From Humulus lupulus (taxonomy: Eukaryota > Streptophyta > Magnoliopsida > Rosales > Cannabaceae), in assembly GCF_963169125.1 (NCBI RefSeq), contig NC_084801.1:75705696-75769695 (forward strand): DNA of 64,000 nt, in the 5' to 3' direction. The translations under genes and the position numbers were made by a program. The number at the start of each line of letters is the position of its first letter. The stretch's first letter is position 1. The notes under the pieces are model-generated. The model made no database searches and had not been told where the DNA came from. It was given only the letters and a program-made list of their open reading frames with translations. Shown piece after piece: positions 22,174 to 35,216 of the stretch.

Positions 22174-25100
22174 TTAGTCAACCAATTCTATGAATTCTTC
22201 AGCCCACTCCACTCGAATTTGATCAATATTTTATTTTGTGTAATCTTTCATCTTCTCTTTGCACTGTAATAAATAAATGTAAGTAATAATGAATATTAGT
22301 CAATTGTATAATATAATAACAAAATATTCTATTTCAATAGTATTTATATACATCTTACATGAGAAGTTAACTAATTGATAGGTCTAGAATTCATGCAAAA
22401 GTCACGCATTTATGTCATTACATAATATCCACACTCAATATTCGATGGTTGTTGAGGACACTGCACAAATTCATAAAATGTAAATGACAAGATTAAAAGA
22501 TATTGATAATTTAAATTTTCAATACAATATTATATTGTAATATTTTAATGTAACTATCAAATGTAATATATATTATGTGATATTATTTTATAACTTACCT
22601 TTATAGATTTCCATGTAATCTCTTTTGGTTGCCTATTTTTGGAGGTATTGTAGTAATCAAAAGCCCTAATAAAAAAATAAAATATTTAATAATAAATTTA
22701 AAGTAAAAATTAAATAAGACTAATCCATATCACTATTTAACTTACATTGCCATTAGACTTTTAATTTCGTTTCCTGGGGGTTGTCTAATTGGATCAAGCC
22801 AATAACATGTATCACGCAATGGATCAATTATTACTAGCATCCAATGATATCTGATGACCATAAAATACGATATTGTATATAAATTAAGATATTGATAATG
22901 TAATTAGTTAAATAAATAAATAAATCTTACCCAATATGAATAAGAAGCAACCAAAATTATCCTGTTTCTGTGTCTTCCAAGCGATTTGCCATTGATATTG
23001 CATTTTGTGTTTGACACGAATCCAAAGCCAAAGTTGGATGAAAGAAACGAAAATATTGTGCTCGATTTGCTTTTTCCAACTTTCGATGTAAGATCCTAAA
23101 TATTACAATTGAATTTGTAAGAAAATAATGTTATTTTGTGCATGAGAATTATGTGCAAGGTATTTCTTTTTTACCTGATCCAAAATTTTATATAAGGAGC
23201 TCCAATCTCTGTCATGGTGCCAAGGTGAATCACATCTTCAGGTGAAATAAATAAGTATTGATCACTATCCAAAATTTCTGGGTCCATGGCAATACGAAAT
23301 GTGTGTGAAGGTTCATAAAGTCGAACAACTAGTAATACAGCTTTTACACTCTTTGGAGCATCCATGGGCATCTCAAATTGAATTGGAGATTTTTGCACTT
23401 CCTTTAAACTTGTGGAGGATGTACCGAGAGTTTGTGAAGAAGAAGGTTGATCTTTTCCTTTACATGGCTCCAGTTGCAGTGAAAGACTATGTTGTTTATT
23501 CTGAAACAAAATATGAAATTAATAATTGATTAGAAAAAAACATCATAAATTATATGTAATATTGGATTTAAAATTTAAAATTTAAAATTTAATGAAACCA
23601 TTGATGGAGGAGGTGTAATTTGTGACTCTAATGCTCTTTGTTCAAATAATCGACTTTGTTGTGATTCGTAGAACTCCTCCATATTCTCTTGAACAATTCT
23701 CGCAATGTTGTTATTTTGTTCGTTTTTAAAATCTTCAACGATTTTCTCTAGTTTCTTCAAACGTTCATCTTCAATCTCTTCACGTTTGGATGATAACTGG
23801 GTTGACATCTTCTTTCCGGGTATAGGACCAAAACCTCGTATCCAACCATATTTTTCTTCGCCTAAAACTTGCCTGTATATAGCAGCCTCATCCACTACTA
23901 GTAACAATCCATCTTCAAATTGAATGAGTTTCTCTTTTCGTAACTCTACCATTTCCTTCTACAATAACAACAAAATAATAGTGTAATAGTTTTACAAAAT
24001 TTAGAAGGTAAAAATTCATAATTTTTAAAAGTCGAACATTCATATTTGTCCTCGGCTATTCTGTGGGTCCACTCATTCTTAATTGTACAATGAGTTTTTT
24101 GAAACATTTCAATCTCTCCAAACTTCATTGTTTCTTGTTGTACTTTGCCATCCATTATTTGTTTTGATTTCTGTAATGCATTTAAATAATAAATAACATT
24201 AAATATAATAAAATTACAATGATATTATGCCAAATATATGTTTACCTCCTCATGTAAATATTGAATAAATGACTTAGTTCCACCAGAATGCATAAAAGAA
24301 ACACTTGATCTATTTTTTGACCATGCAATTGACTTTTCTACAAAATACTTTTCATGTGAGTTTTAAGAATTAAAAATTATGAAATGTGTACAAATAATTC
24401 AAGAAATGTAGGATACTTTCCATTCTTCATTAGAGAAACATTTATTACACATCCATTGCCAATCTTCATCTCTTAGCACCAATTTCACAGGCCGATTTTC
24501 TAATGGATTCTTACCTTCTTTGATGATATTCTTGTACTCTCTATGACAATTATTACGATAATCTTTATACTGCTCTGAACAATAGTGATTGCAAATAGTT
24601 TCAAGATATGGATCTTTTTTAAAATCCATCTCGAATACATCCTACAAAAATAATTTCAAAAAATAAATTGTCATGCAAAAAATATTATAAAATAAGTATG
24701 GTAACATAAACATACCATGATACGAGCATATACGACTTTCTTATCTTCTGGAGGAACTTTAGCCCATCCACTATACTGAAGTGGAGCATGATGGCGTACA
24801 TTTACACCAACAATGTTCGCAAATGCAGTGGCATGCGTCCCATGAACTCGAAGTTCACCTTTTTTATAGGAAATCTTTAACTTACTTGCATCATCCTTTA
24901 ATAAGCGTCTGACACCATCCCCACGAGTAGGGCCACGAGTTCTCTTCCTTGATTCTGTCAAATAATTGTTATATTACTTATAATCATAACTATTTTCATA
25001 AATTTTTAATGTATATATTATCATATTATCATAAGTTGTACATAAACCATTTATACCTTCTAAGGACTTGTGTTTCATCATTTAATGGTGTTATTGAATC

Positions 25101-25226
25101 ATCATTGGAAGAACATGGCAAACGAGGAGGAGACTGTGTAGATGATGAAGAGTTAATATGCGTCCTCTTACGGCCAAACACCCTTCAAGTAGTTATTGGT
25201 GGATCGAGAGACTTCTCATTTGTCAT
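22174..25226 (-). pseudogene. CACTA TNPA-like transposase fused to Ulp1-type (C48) protease domain
   Basis: Multi-exon minus-strand gene. Exon 1 runs 25226-25057 (ATG at 25226; donor gtataa). Exon 2 (about 24954-24716) holds 'RKRTRGPTRGDGVRRL'. Later exons carry the plant En/Spm (Ptta) signatures 'MHSGGTKSFIQYL' (24250-24360) and 'EEKYGWIRGFGPIPG' (about 23830), then a coiled coil. The last exons (23095-22174) read as a Ulp1-like cysteine protease: 'YHWMLVIIDPLRDTCYWLDP' (His and Asp regions, about 22790-22855) and 'SNIECGYYVM' (Cys region, about 22415). Such domains cleave SUMO-type conjugates in hosts; their role in CACTA elements is not established. Stops in exon 1 (CGA to TGA), before 'FWLLL', after 'YVMT' and near 22225 make it non-functional. 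The exon boundaries are mine. Confidence 0.75.
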
Positions 25227-25323
25227 GATTAAAAATCTAAAAAATATAAATTTTTTATTAGCATATAATAAATTTGCATATTCAAAACTTTACAAAAAAT
25301 AAAAATAATAACACACTTTATAC

Positions 25324-28300
25324 TTAATCAATTTCATCACTCAAAGTTATATCTTCAGAATCATCGAGTAAAGCTTCTTCATCGGTATCGTCACTGTTTA
25401 TATCACTTTGAACTTGATCATTATGATTTATTTGAAGTTCATTGAACAATTGATGATTATCACATTCTATATCTTCAATATCATCCCGAATAAGATTAGT
25501 ATCATTTGTCTTTGAATCAAAATTCACGCCAATGTCATTCAAAGATTCTTCTTGATATGCTTTAGAACTATTGATAGTTGGATCTTCATCATCAACTTCA
25601 CCATCCATTGGCTTTGATGGTATATCCCAGATGTGACGATGATTTACTTTTTGTACCACTTTCCAATCTTTATTATCTTTACTTTTTTTAATGTCATCCA
25701 AATAAAAAACCAAACTTACTTGATTGGCAAGAACAAATGGTTCATCTTCAAACCATTCTGAGTTGATGTTGATACTAGTAAAGTTATATTAAGAGTACAT
25801 TCTATCACTTCCATTGGTATTGTACCAAGAGCATTTGAACAATATAACTTTGTTCAAATAGAGGTAATGTACTTCCCAAATTTCATTGATGACACCATAA
25901 AAATCACATATATTTCCATCATATTCTGCTTCAACGTGAACACCGTAGTTTTGAGTTAAAAGTCTTTCATCTCGACTTTTTGTATGGTATCGAACTCCAT
26001 TAACCATACAACCAGCATATGTACAAACCAAAAAACTTGGTTGCATTGCAATTGCATACAAATCTTCCTGTGCTTTACCAGATATTGTTTCATTCATTTT
26101 TTTTATCTGTGATGGCAGATAAAATTATAAATGTAAGATCAAGACAAATAAAAAATTTAGAATATCAAACATTGATATTTAAACTTACTTTATTTTCAAA
26201 CCATGTTGAAAATTCATTTTTTTGCACTTGATTGATATCCAGAATTCCTTGAGATTGTAAGAATAATCTATGTTCTCTGTGTCCACAATAAGTACTATGA
26301 AAGATTATTTTTATGCTAAAACCTAAATGTTTTTAGAATTTAAAAAATAAAATTATAAACTTACGTTAAATATGGTTCCAACTTAGGACAATTACTCAAA
26401 ATGTACCATTGAACTTGGGTTCGTTGATCTTGAGTTGGTGTGATGGATGATTGTCTTCCAAATGGTCTTGTAGGCATGTTGAATATTGACAGTGTCGATT
26501 TTTTTCTAATTCCAAGGTAATCAGGATTGCGCTCAGGACGATTAAAGCGTGTTTCCATTCCACGAATATACATTGAACAAAAGTTTAGTGCCTCAGTAAT
26601 AATGTATCCTTCTGCAATAGAACCTTCAAGTCAAGCTTTGTTTTTCACATATTTTTTCAAATGACCTAATTCCCTGAAATTAATTATGTTTTCAATATAT
26701 AGTAATAAAGAATTGTATTCAATGATTATTTAATTTTTTAAACTTAAGTTATAGATTTTGTTACCTTTCGATTGAATACATCCATCGCATTTGTAATGGA
26801 CCACCTAACTTAGCTTCTAATGGCAAGTGAACCATAAGATGAACCATCACATCAAAGAAGGCAGGAGGAAAGATACTTTCTAATTTACACAGCGTGAGTA
26901 CAACGCCCTTTTCCAATTTGTCTAAGTCTTTCACATATAATGTCCTCGCACATAGCTTTTTGAAGAATAACAACACCTCAGCAATAGCATCCATTACTTT
27001 CTTTTTCAAATATGGCCTTAAACCAATAGGTAACGACCTCTATAATAAAATATGACAATCATGACTTTTCAACCCAAATAACTTTCCATCTTTCATGTTA
27101 ACATTCCGAGAAATATTTGCAGCATATCCATCAGGAAATTTTACGGACTTTATGAACGTACAAAATTCTTGTCGTTCCTTCGCTGATAATGTATAGCATG
27201 CTACTGGTTTGAACCATTTGTTGCCCTTCTTTTTCATGTGTAGCTGCTTACGAATATTTAAATCTTGTAAATCAAGTCTTTCCTTTTCAGTATCTTTAGA
27301 CTTCCCATCAATACTAAATATTGTACCAACTACACTATCACATATATTTTTCTCAATATGCATCACATCTAAATCATGTCTTAGTTTTAATTTAGGCCAA
27401 TATTCTAACTCCCAAAAAATACTTTTTCGCCTCCAGTTCGTGTTATTTTCATAACATGCAGCCTTCATTTGTTGCTTATCATCCTTAATGATCTTATCAT
27501 TTTTACCTGCCCTACATTTCCATACACCTTTTAATTTATCTAGGATTTCATCTCCTGTTAAAATTCTTGGAGGTGAACGCCGTTCGATTGTACCATCGTA
27601 CTCCATATCATTGCGCCATTGGTGGTTCGGACACAAATATCGACGATGACCCATGAAACATGTTTTTCCTCTTATTCGAAATGAAGATGTGTCATCTTCA
27701 CAAACAGGACAAGCTTTATAACCTTGAGTGCTATACCCAGATACATTACCATATGCTGGAAAATCATGGATCGTCCACAATATTGCTGCACGAATTGTAA
27801 AATATTCTTTACCAATAATATCAAAAGCACGTACACCATTTTCCCATAGTTCTTTCAGCTCATCGATCAGAGGTTGTAAATAGATATCTATGTCTTTTCC
27901 TGGAGCACGACGTTCCGGAATCAATAATGCCATCATTAAGAATTCTCGTTTCATGCATCTCCATGGCGGCATGTTATATGGCATTAGTAACACTGGCCAC
28001 ATACTGTACGAGTTTGATAAATCACCGAATGGATTGAACCCAACTGTTGCAAATCCAAGCCTTACATTTCTAGATTCTTTTGCAAAATCTGGATATTGTC
28101 TATCAAAATCCTTCCAAACCTCTGCATCTGCTGGGTGTCTAAGTACACCTTATGTATCAACACGTTCTTCCTTATGCCACCTCATATCAGATGATGTATG
28201 GCGTGACATAAAAAGTCTCTGTAGTCGTGGAGTTATAGGAAAATATTGCATCTTTTTGTGTGGGATCTTCTTGCCTTTAGTTCCTTGGAGTTTGTATCGT

Positions 28301-29088
28301 TCATGACCACATATAGGACATTTTTCAGCATTTTTATTCTCTTTCCAAAATAAAGCACAATCATACTCACATACATGAATAGTTTCGTACCCTAAACCAA
28401 GATCACGCAACATTTTCTTAGCGTCATAATAAGATCGTGGAATTCTATTGTCTTTGGGAAATGCTTTCGAAAGTAAGTCGAGCAACAAATCAAATGATTT
28501 GTTACTCCAACCACACATCACTTCAATGTGCATTAGATTAAAAATAAATGTTAAGATTGAGAACGTTGTACATCCAAAGTATAACTCCTTTTCTGCTTCT
28601 GCAAATAAGTCAGGCAATGTATTCCTTTCATCATTGTGCTCATTTGAATCTCCAAGGTTCACAAAATCACTCTTCCTATGATATTGACTAGCTAAATCTT
28701 CTAATGTTGGTCTCATATCGTCATTGTCTTCATCATCATCGCTGTCATATGGTATGTCTTCTTCATTGTTTGATTCTACTTCTTCTTGATCTTCGTTTAC
28801 TTCTGTGATATCTTCCCCGTGAAACTCCCACATAAGATATTTGGTATAAAATCCTTTTACGAATACATGATGCTCAATTGTCTCTAAGTCATGATAATAT
28901 AAGTTCATACATGAAACACATGGACATTGAATCTTATTTTCACCATTTAAATGCAAAGTTGATAACTTAATAAAACTCTTAAGTCCATCAAAATACTCCA
29001 CTGATAATCTATTCTTTTGGAAAATCCAACTTTTATCCATCATTTCTCTATTATCTTTCGAACAAGTAGACGATGGATTATACTTCAT
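25324..29088 (-). pseudogene. tnp2: CACTA TNP2-type transposase
   Basis: Minus-strand gene with the domain order of plant CACTA transposases. A transposase-associated domain comes first (29060-28830; 'MDKSWIFQKNRLSVEYFDG' and 'CPCVSCMN'). The Tnp2 core follows (28520-27100; 'CPICGHERYK', 'FPAYGNVSGYSTQGYKACP', 'RHDLDVMHIEKNICDSVVGT'). Then come a DUF4218-type region (27037-26362; 'IFPPAFFDVMVHLMVHLP') and, after an intron, a DUF4216-type region (26097-25600; 'NGVRYHTKSRDERLLTQNYG', 'FEDEPFVLANQV') with an acidic tail ending at 25324. In-frame stops at 28150, 27040, 26631 and 25789 break it. At least the 27040 (CAG) and 26631 (CGA) ones fit C-to-T changes. I see no frameshift. It would cut and move the element together with the TNPA-like protein. 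Confidence 0.9.
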
Positions 29089-30330
29089 TGAGAAAAATAA
29101 TATACTTAATTAGCCCTTGAATTGTAGTTATAGGGTATGATAGAGTTATGGTACAAAAAACATGTATTCGATGCACGTATAGAGTAGGATATTAGTATAA
29201 GTGTTTCTTATCCTACTCTATTACATGGATATTTTTTTTTTTTATAAATGTGTTTAATTTAAGTGTCAGATAGACACATATGTGTAAGTCTTTACTTGGT
29301 ACATGCCATTATTTTTTTTATTTTTTTATTTAAAAAATTCATTCAAATATTAAAAATTTATTTAAAATCTAATAAAAAAAATTAAAAATCATTTAACAAA
29401 AATTTTAAAATTTTCTTTTTTAAGGAATAAATACTAAAATTATTATTCATGAAACAAATTTAATTATTAAAGTAAAATAAAAATAAAAAAACCAAAAAAC
29501 TTTAGAAAATCCTACTATAAATTCAAATTTAAAATAATTAAATATATAGAATTATAAGGTTCAATGATACTAAAACCAAAATAATAAGCTTAAACCCATT
29601 AACAGAATTTTATTCTAATCAGACACTAATGAGCTTAATCCTCTCAACTGCCTATAAATAAGGTTAGAGTATCACTTGTTTAGTGCATGCAAAAATGCGA
29701 CCTAATAAATCTATAAAGAACTTAAGTTTTGCAATTTCTTATTTCTCAATACAATTAACTCGTGCACTAGGACAAATTAATAATCTAAATCCCGTACGTG
29801 TTTGATTTTTTTTTTATGCATTATTGGTTTATTTGTAATTGACAAAAAAACCAGTCAACAAGTATTAAATCTATCTCAATTCCAGAATGAGTGACTACTA
29901 TCTTAGTTTTTGGATGCGTGAGTAGTTTCAACGAAAAAAATCTTGAATACTTAAATTTTTTTACAAACACTGGAAGATTTCTTAAATTCCAACTTTAATT
30001 AAAAAAAAATTATCAAAAAGAAAGGAAAAATTAATAGAATGTCTCACAATAGTAAAGTTGATAAAGTTTGTACACAATATAAAATACTTTTTTAGAAAAA
30101 TTAATAATAAAGAATCTCATTCCACAATCGAAAAAATGTACCACCACATAATTAACTTTGAAATTTTATGAATTCGCATGGGGTATTTCTATCAATGGAA
30201 TATATAGTGTGTTATGATATCTAGGCAAATAAGTAATTTTATTAAATTAATATTAAATTAGTAAGTGGTCATTTCCTTTCTCTATGTATTTTATTTTTCT
30301 TTTTAATTTTATTTCTAAATTAAAATAAAG
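29089..30330. other. AT-rich spacer in CACTA, no gene seen
   Basis: Very AT-rich sequence with long A and T runs. It contains a short palindromic pair 'agtaggatattag' / 'cttatcctactctatt' at 29185-29222. It lies upstream of tnp2 and may contain its promoter, but I cannot point to a convincing TATA box. Confidence 0.3.
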
Positions 30331-30369
30331 GGCTTCAGCCAATACACCTCATCCGAAAAGCCCATTTGG

Positions 30370-30760
30370 TTTTCTTCTTCATATCCCTAGCTCCTTCTCA
30401 CTCTAATCTCTCTATCTCTCAATTGAAATCAAACCCCAGACCCCATTATTCTTCCCCTCTCTCTCTCGTATTCCTGTCTCCCTCTCACTCTAGCTCTCTT
30501 TGTCTCTAATTCTAAGTTTCTTTCTTCTCCGTAATCCCTCTCTCTCTCACCCTTTCGCACAGCTTCCATACCAAATTTCATTTTCTTCTTCATATTCCCC
30601 TACACAGTCTCAAATCCCTAGCTCTCTCTCACTCTAATCTCTCTATCTCTCAGTTGAAATCAAACCCCAGACCCCATTATTCTTCCCCTCTCTCTCGTAT
30701 TCCTGTCTCCCTCTCACTCTAGCTCTCTCTGTCTCTCTCATTCAAAGTTCACATACCAAC
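30370..30760 (+). repeat. Pyrimidine-rich leader with a ~229-bp direct duplication
   Basis: The CT-rich block 'ccctagctccttctcactct' through 'ttcctgtctccctctcactc' at 30385-30490 is repeated at 30614-30722, spacing about 229 bp. Dinucleotide CT runs of this kind are typical of plant 5' UTRs. It immediately precedes the captured gene at 30791, so it looks like a captured promoter/5' UTR with an internal duplication. Confidence 0.7.
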
Positions 30761-30790
30761 TTCTAACTGAAGGAACTCGGAATCATCTAA

Positions 30791-31582
30791 CCGAAAGGTA
30801 GTGATTCCAAGAAAGGTGGTGGTGGAGGTTCGCAAGATGGGAAGATTGGGTCCAGCAATGTCCTCACGAACCAGTACACAGGTAAAGCTTGGTTTTTTTT
30901 TTCTTATTCTGTTCTTGGGTAGGCTTGAATTTGGTTTTAATTTTTTTTTCCTGATCTGTTCTAATCATAGAGAACTAAGAAAGTCATAAAAGTGTCTATA
31001 CATAGCTATCTTAGATACTGCGCCTACTGTGAGTATTTTATCACGAACTGTCTTTGTTGCTTGAACTTTCAACTTCTTAATTTGATGGCTTGTTTTAAAT
31101 AGGGTCACACGTTGCGACTTCTGTCCTTGCCAGATTTCTTAGATCGATCAATAAGCAAGCTATTGAGGTTTGAATGTCCACTTCTCTTTGCCTCTCTTGT
31201 TTATTTTTCTTCATAATATTATATATTTTCTCCTTTTCTCATTGTCTTTTGCTCTGGACCTTTTAGAAAGGTTCTTTTGTTTTACCAATGCAAAAGAACA
31301 TCTTGAAATTTCACTAACTTTAATCCTTTATTTTCATATGGTCTATTACAGCTTAAACAAAAGATTGCTTTAGCCACCTCAGCCATCAAATCTGTTTTAG
31401 GCCAAGAACAGCCCAAGCAGGATGCAGTAAGCCGGTTGTCATTCTAGCTGCCGTTATGTTTTCTTTTACACGAGTTTATAGACTATCTGAGGTTATCTAT
31501 GATGCAGACTGAAAAACTGGAGCGACTAAGGGAGAGGATGATCAAAGTGCGGGAGATTTTTCGAGACACTGATTCAACATAA
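30791..31582 (+). pseudogene. Captured host gene fragment, four exons, unidentified
   Basis: Four exons join in one phase with GT-AG introns: about 30791-30881 (donor gtaaag), 31103-31167, 31352-31426 (donor gtaagc) and 31508-31582 (TAA stop). The spliced frame has about 102 codons. The N-terminal part is Gly/Ser-rich ('SKKGGGGGSQDGKIG'). The rest is likely helical: 'VLARFLRSINKQAIELKQKI', then 'SAIKSVLGQEQPKQD' and 'EKLERLRERMIKVREIF'. No ATG lies in frame before an upstream TAA (30788), so the start is lost or lies in an unseen exon. I do not recognise the family. It is antisense to the CACTA transposase genes and preceded by a 5'-UTR-like leader, so it is probably a transduplicated gene piece. 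Confidence 0.6.
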
Positions 31583-32162
31583 TTTGTTATTGTAACAATT
31601 CCCACGGTAAAATCTTTAGACATTTGACTTGGTAAATGGTATATTTTGCTTGCTTGCTGGTATATATCATCTATTTCTGAAGTATACACTGAAACTAATG
31701 AACATGATTCATCATCGACAAATGCATAACTTTATCTCTTAAAATCAAGGACCTGATAAAGTTTCTAAATTATTTTCCTACCCCCCTTCCGTAGGATCAC
31801 CAGAAAAATCCATGCTTAAAAAGCTTGCTAAGAGCAAGTCTTGAGAGTTTTGAATTCAAATGATATTTTGTCTGCATTTTAACCACAGGTGATGGCAGTC
31901 AATGAATCATCTAGCGCTAGTGCTAGTCAATAGTTGGGTATGAATTTGGTTTTTTTTTTCTTGTATCTGTTCTTGGGTAGGCTTGAATTTGGTTTTAATT
32001 TTTTTTTTCTGATCTGTTCTAATCATAGAGAACTAAGTCAATACTTGGGTATGAATTTGGTTTTTTTTTTCTTGTTCTGTTCTTGGGTAGGCTTGGATTT
32101 GGTTCTAATTTTTTTTTTCTAATCTGTTCTAATCATAAAGAATTAAGAAAGCCATAGAAGTG
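30889..32162 (+). repeat. ~100-bp segment present three times
   Basis: Copies at about 30889-30986, 31946-32037 and 32057-32162 share 'ctgttcttgggtaggcttg', a T-run, 'tctgttctaatcata' and 'gaactaag'. The first copy is in intron 1 of the captured gene and starts at its donor site. The other two are near-tandem beyond its stop codon. Between them, 31583-31945 is 3'-UTR/intron-like and holds the short frame 'MAVNESSSASASQ' ending in TAG at about 31932. Confidence 0.8.
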
Positions 32163-32399
32163 TCTCTATATTGCAGTAATAATTGACATTTTATTATATA
32201 TATATTTATAAACATATAAGCTCTGCACTGACAGATTTAAGACTACTTACTTGTTCTTTGTATTTTTTTTCTTTGATTATAGATTTCCATCAAAGAGTGT
32301 TTGATTTGTGTGATCAAAATGGCAGAAAACACCTAATGAATCTTCAAGAAAGTATAACAACATTCATAAGAAAAAAGAGATGTATATGTCTATGATCAA

Positions 32400-35211
32400 T
32401 GTTTTTATTTCCAAGTTAATTTCAATGCATATTGTTTTAGTGAAATATGGTAGAGAGAATAAAAACCTGTTTGTCAGTACCTTCTCCTTACACCCAGTTG
32501 AAGCACCTACAGAAAAAAATTTAATTAAACAATCTAACCAATATAGCCAAGATATTTAATCAGTATATGGCATACATACCTCAACAAAATGTCGATGAAC
32601 TAGTGAAAAAAAAAGAGATACTCACTATATATATTAATTTTCTTAGATAGTGCTATCCTCCTTGAAAAACTGAAATTTAAATTTCAAACTAGTTTTTTAA
32701 TTAATACTTTTATTTCCTATATTTGTGCCTGATTAAACTTATATAGAGATATGTATATTTTATGAAATAAAAATTTGAAAATATTAAATTGTTTTTTTAT
32801 AATTAATTTTTATTATATTTCCCACTTTACACGGTTATGAAAAATTTAATCTAAATTTACATTTTATAATTACTGGTTGTTGTTTCCTAAATATGTGGTT
32901 ATAGATAAGTAAGATATTTTTTAATTATTAAAAAAATGAATATGCATATATATAATAGATTAGTTTTTTATATTATGTCAAATATATTTGTATTATTGAC
33001 CCATACATAGGAATCAATTTTGAGACAGCCCATTCGCTTATATATTTTCAAATTTCAATTGAATATCATATAATAAATTTATTTATATATTTGTAAGTTT
33101 GTATATTGCGTTTAAGTTATTCCGATGCCTAGTCTATATCATTTGGCATTGAGGTCACATCCTTTACACGATGGTTGAGGTGAGTCTTACTGCCATTGTT
33201 TTTAAAATAATCCTTTACTTAATGAGAACTTTGGCTTTTTTTAATGATGCCTGATTGAATGTAGCTAAGGTATTTGCTAAAAAGACTAGGATAATATTTA
33301 TCTATGATTTGTTGAATAAAAAATCTGAGTATTTTCCAAAAAAAATTATGGTTTTATTGGGTGATATTTGACTTGTTAATGACCATGACTTGGCTGAAAG
33401 CTCATCAACAATTCCACTGGGTTTGTTCAAAGTGAACTTGATGAAAGAATTGTTCTTAAGCTTCCTTTCAAGTAAATTTATTATGAATGTGTTTGATATC
33501 CTTTTGTAAATTATTCATTTATTTTAGTACTGATTTAATACGTATCGTAAGTTGCTATTCTGTTGCTTTTCTTTTAGCTTTTGGAGCAAGAGAGTGAGTT
33601 TAACACTCCTACTCTTCTTGTACTACTTCAGTCTATATGTTATCCAATGCTTTTATTCTCTATAGAAACTTTAATTTATATCTCATAGTTCTAGTGATTT
33701 ATATCACCAATTTGTTTCATCGTTGGATTTGTACATTTTTTTGTGTGTATTTGTGAGACTGGCATTTTCGATCAAAATGTAGAAAATTTGATTTTTTTTT
33801 ATCCATTTCTTGATTTGATTTAAGAAGTCTATCATTGAATCTTACAATTAAAAGTTACATGTGACGGACAGAGATCATAACTATGGAGAGAGTTTTAAAT
33901 TTAACAGAGTAGCTATCCATTCTTTTATTTATAGTCTTATTGAGTGATGGCTGTCATTGTGAATATCTAAACTTCCCTTAGGTCAGTATTTGATTACCTG
34001 TATAGCGTTATATAATTTATTGGATTTTGCTAACATCTAAAGTAGTTGTTCAACAATTAGCTTAGATTTATAATGAGAAGCTATGTTTCGACTATAATTC
34101 CCTTATGTGTGCATGTGCATATTGCTTTCCTAAACACATTGACAATGTCATGCATGAGATTTTCTAGTTTAATATTAAAACACTTAAGGATTTGTGCATA
34201 TTCATTCGCATTTTCTGATGCCATGTAAAATTTGATTATATATATTTATTGAATGAATATTCTTATAATAATTTTATATTTTTGAATTAATTTATACTTT
34301 AGTTTTTCTTATAACTTTGAATTAATTTAAGATACAGTATAATTTTTTTTAAAAAATGTAAAGGATAATTATATTTGACATCATATATATTGAAATGTTG
34401 TTGAGTGGTTATTGCTTATTTTTTCTCTTTTACTAAGAGATTTCAAACTGTTTTGAACATTTTCTTTGTTGAAATGGCCTTTTAAGGGTCTGATGTTACT
34501 ATATATATTTGGTGATTATGGGACTGATTCTATTTCGCATACCAGTGATGTTCTTTCTTTGGGAAGTTGGCTATATAATATACATGTTCCTCCATTTTCT
34601 TTTAGAATATGGAATTGAATGCTAGTTTTTCACCCTATTATCTTTTCTTATCATTTTATAACATTTAAGGTGTATAATATTGTTAAAATTATCACTACAT
34701 TAATAATTTTTAGAAACTAGATTCCTCTTAGTTTTTTGAGTATGTAAGTGTATGTAAGTCCTTTACAATTAATAGTTATCTCACTCGCTCTCCTACTAAT
34801 TGTTTTTGACAGACTTTCCCACTACAATTTGACATGATGTTATTCACGTTCAAAATATTTAATTTAATTTTGTTAAATATACTTTTATTACTCCATGTTA
34901 CATAGTTTTGTTCCATTAATGCCTTGTTTCTGGAAATGCTTCTGCAACTAACAAAGGCAACAAGTATGAATATCAGCTTGCCCAATTAGTATTATGCAAT
35001 TTGTTGAGACATGAGTTACAACCCAATTGGAATTTTGTATTTTCTTTGTGATACACTTTTCTCGGGAGGCTTTCTCAAATATTTTAACCATTTACCAAAA
35101 CGTGATATACATATGAAAGTTCCCTATGATTAATAGGTTAAGCCCATCCCAATTTCTTAAGTTCAATGTTGACACCCCCAAGAAAATGGAAAGGAGATGA
35201 TAAGCACCTGT
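32400..35211. other. AT-rich CACTA interior, no gene identified
   Basis: About 2.8 kb with no long frame on either strand. Some parts look like plant intron (T-rich tracts ending in 'ttttag', for example near 33580), and the exon-like pieces near 33390-33470 are too short to identify. It ends at the Tekay target site (TAAAA, 35212-35216). Confidence 0.3.
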
Positions 35212-35216
35212 TAAAA

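Noticed and set aside
23299..23529. Plus-strand frames overlapping the CACTA genes (also 27209-27454, 27890-28306 and 28448-28681)
   Set aside because: These are antisense shadows of the minus-strand TNP2 and TNPA-like exons, which have clear domain motifs and splice sites.
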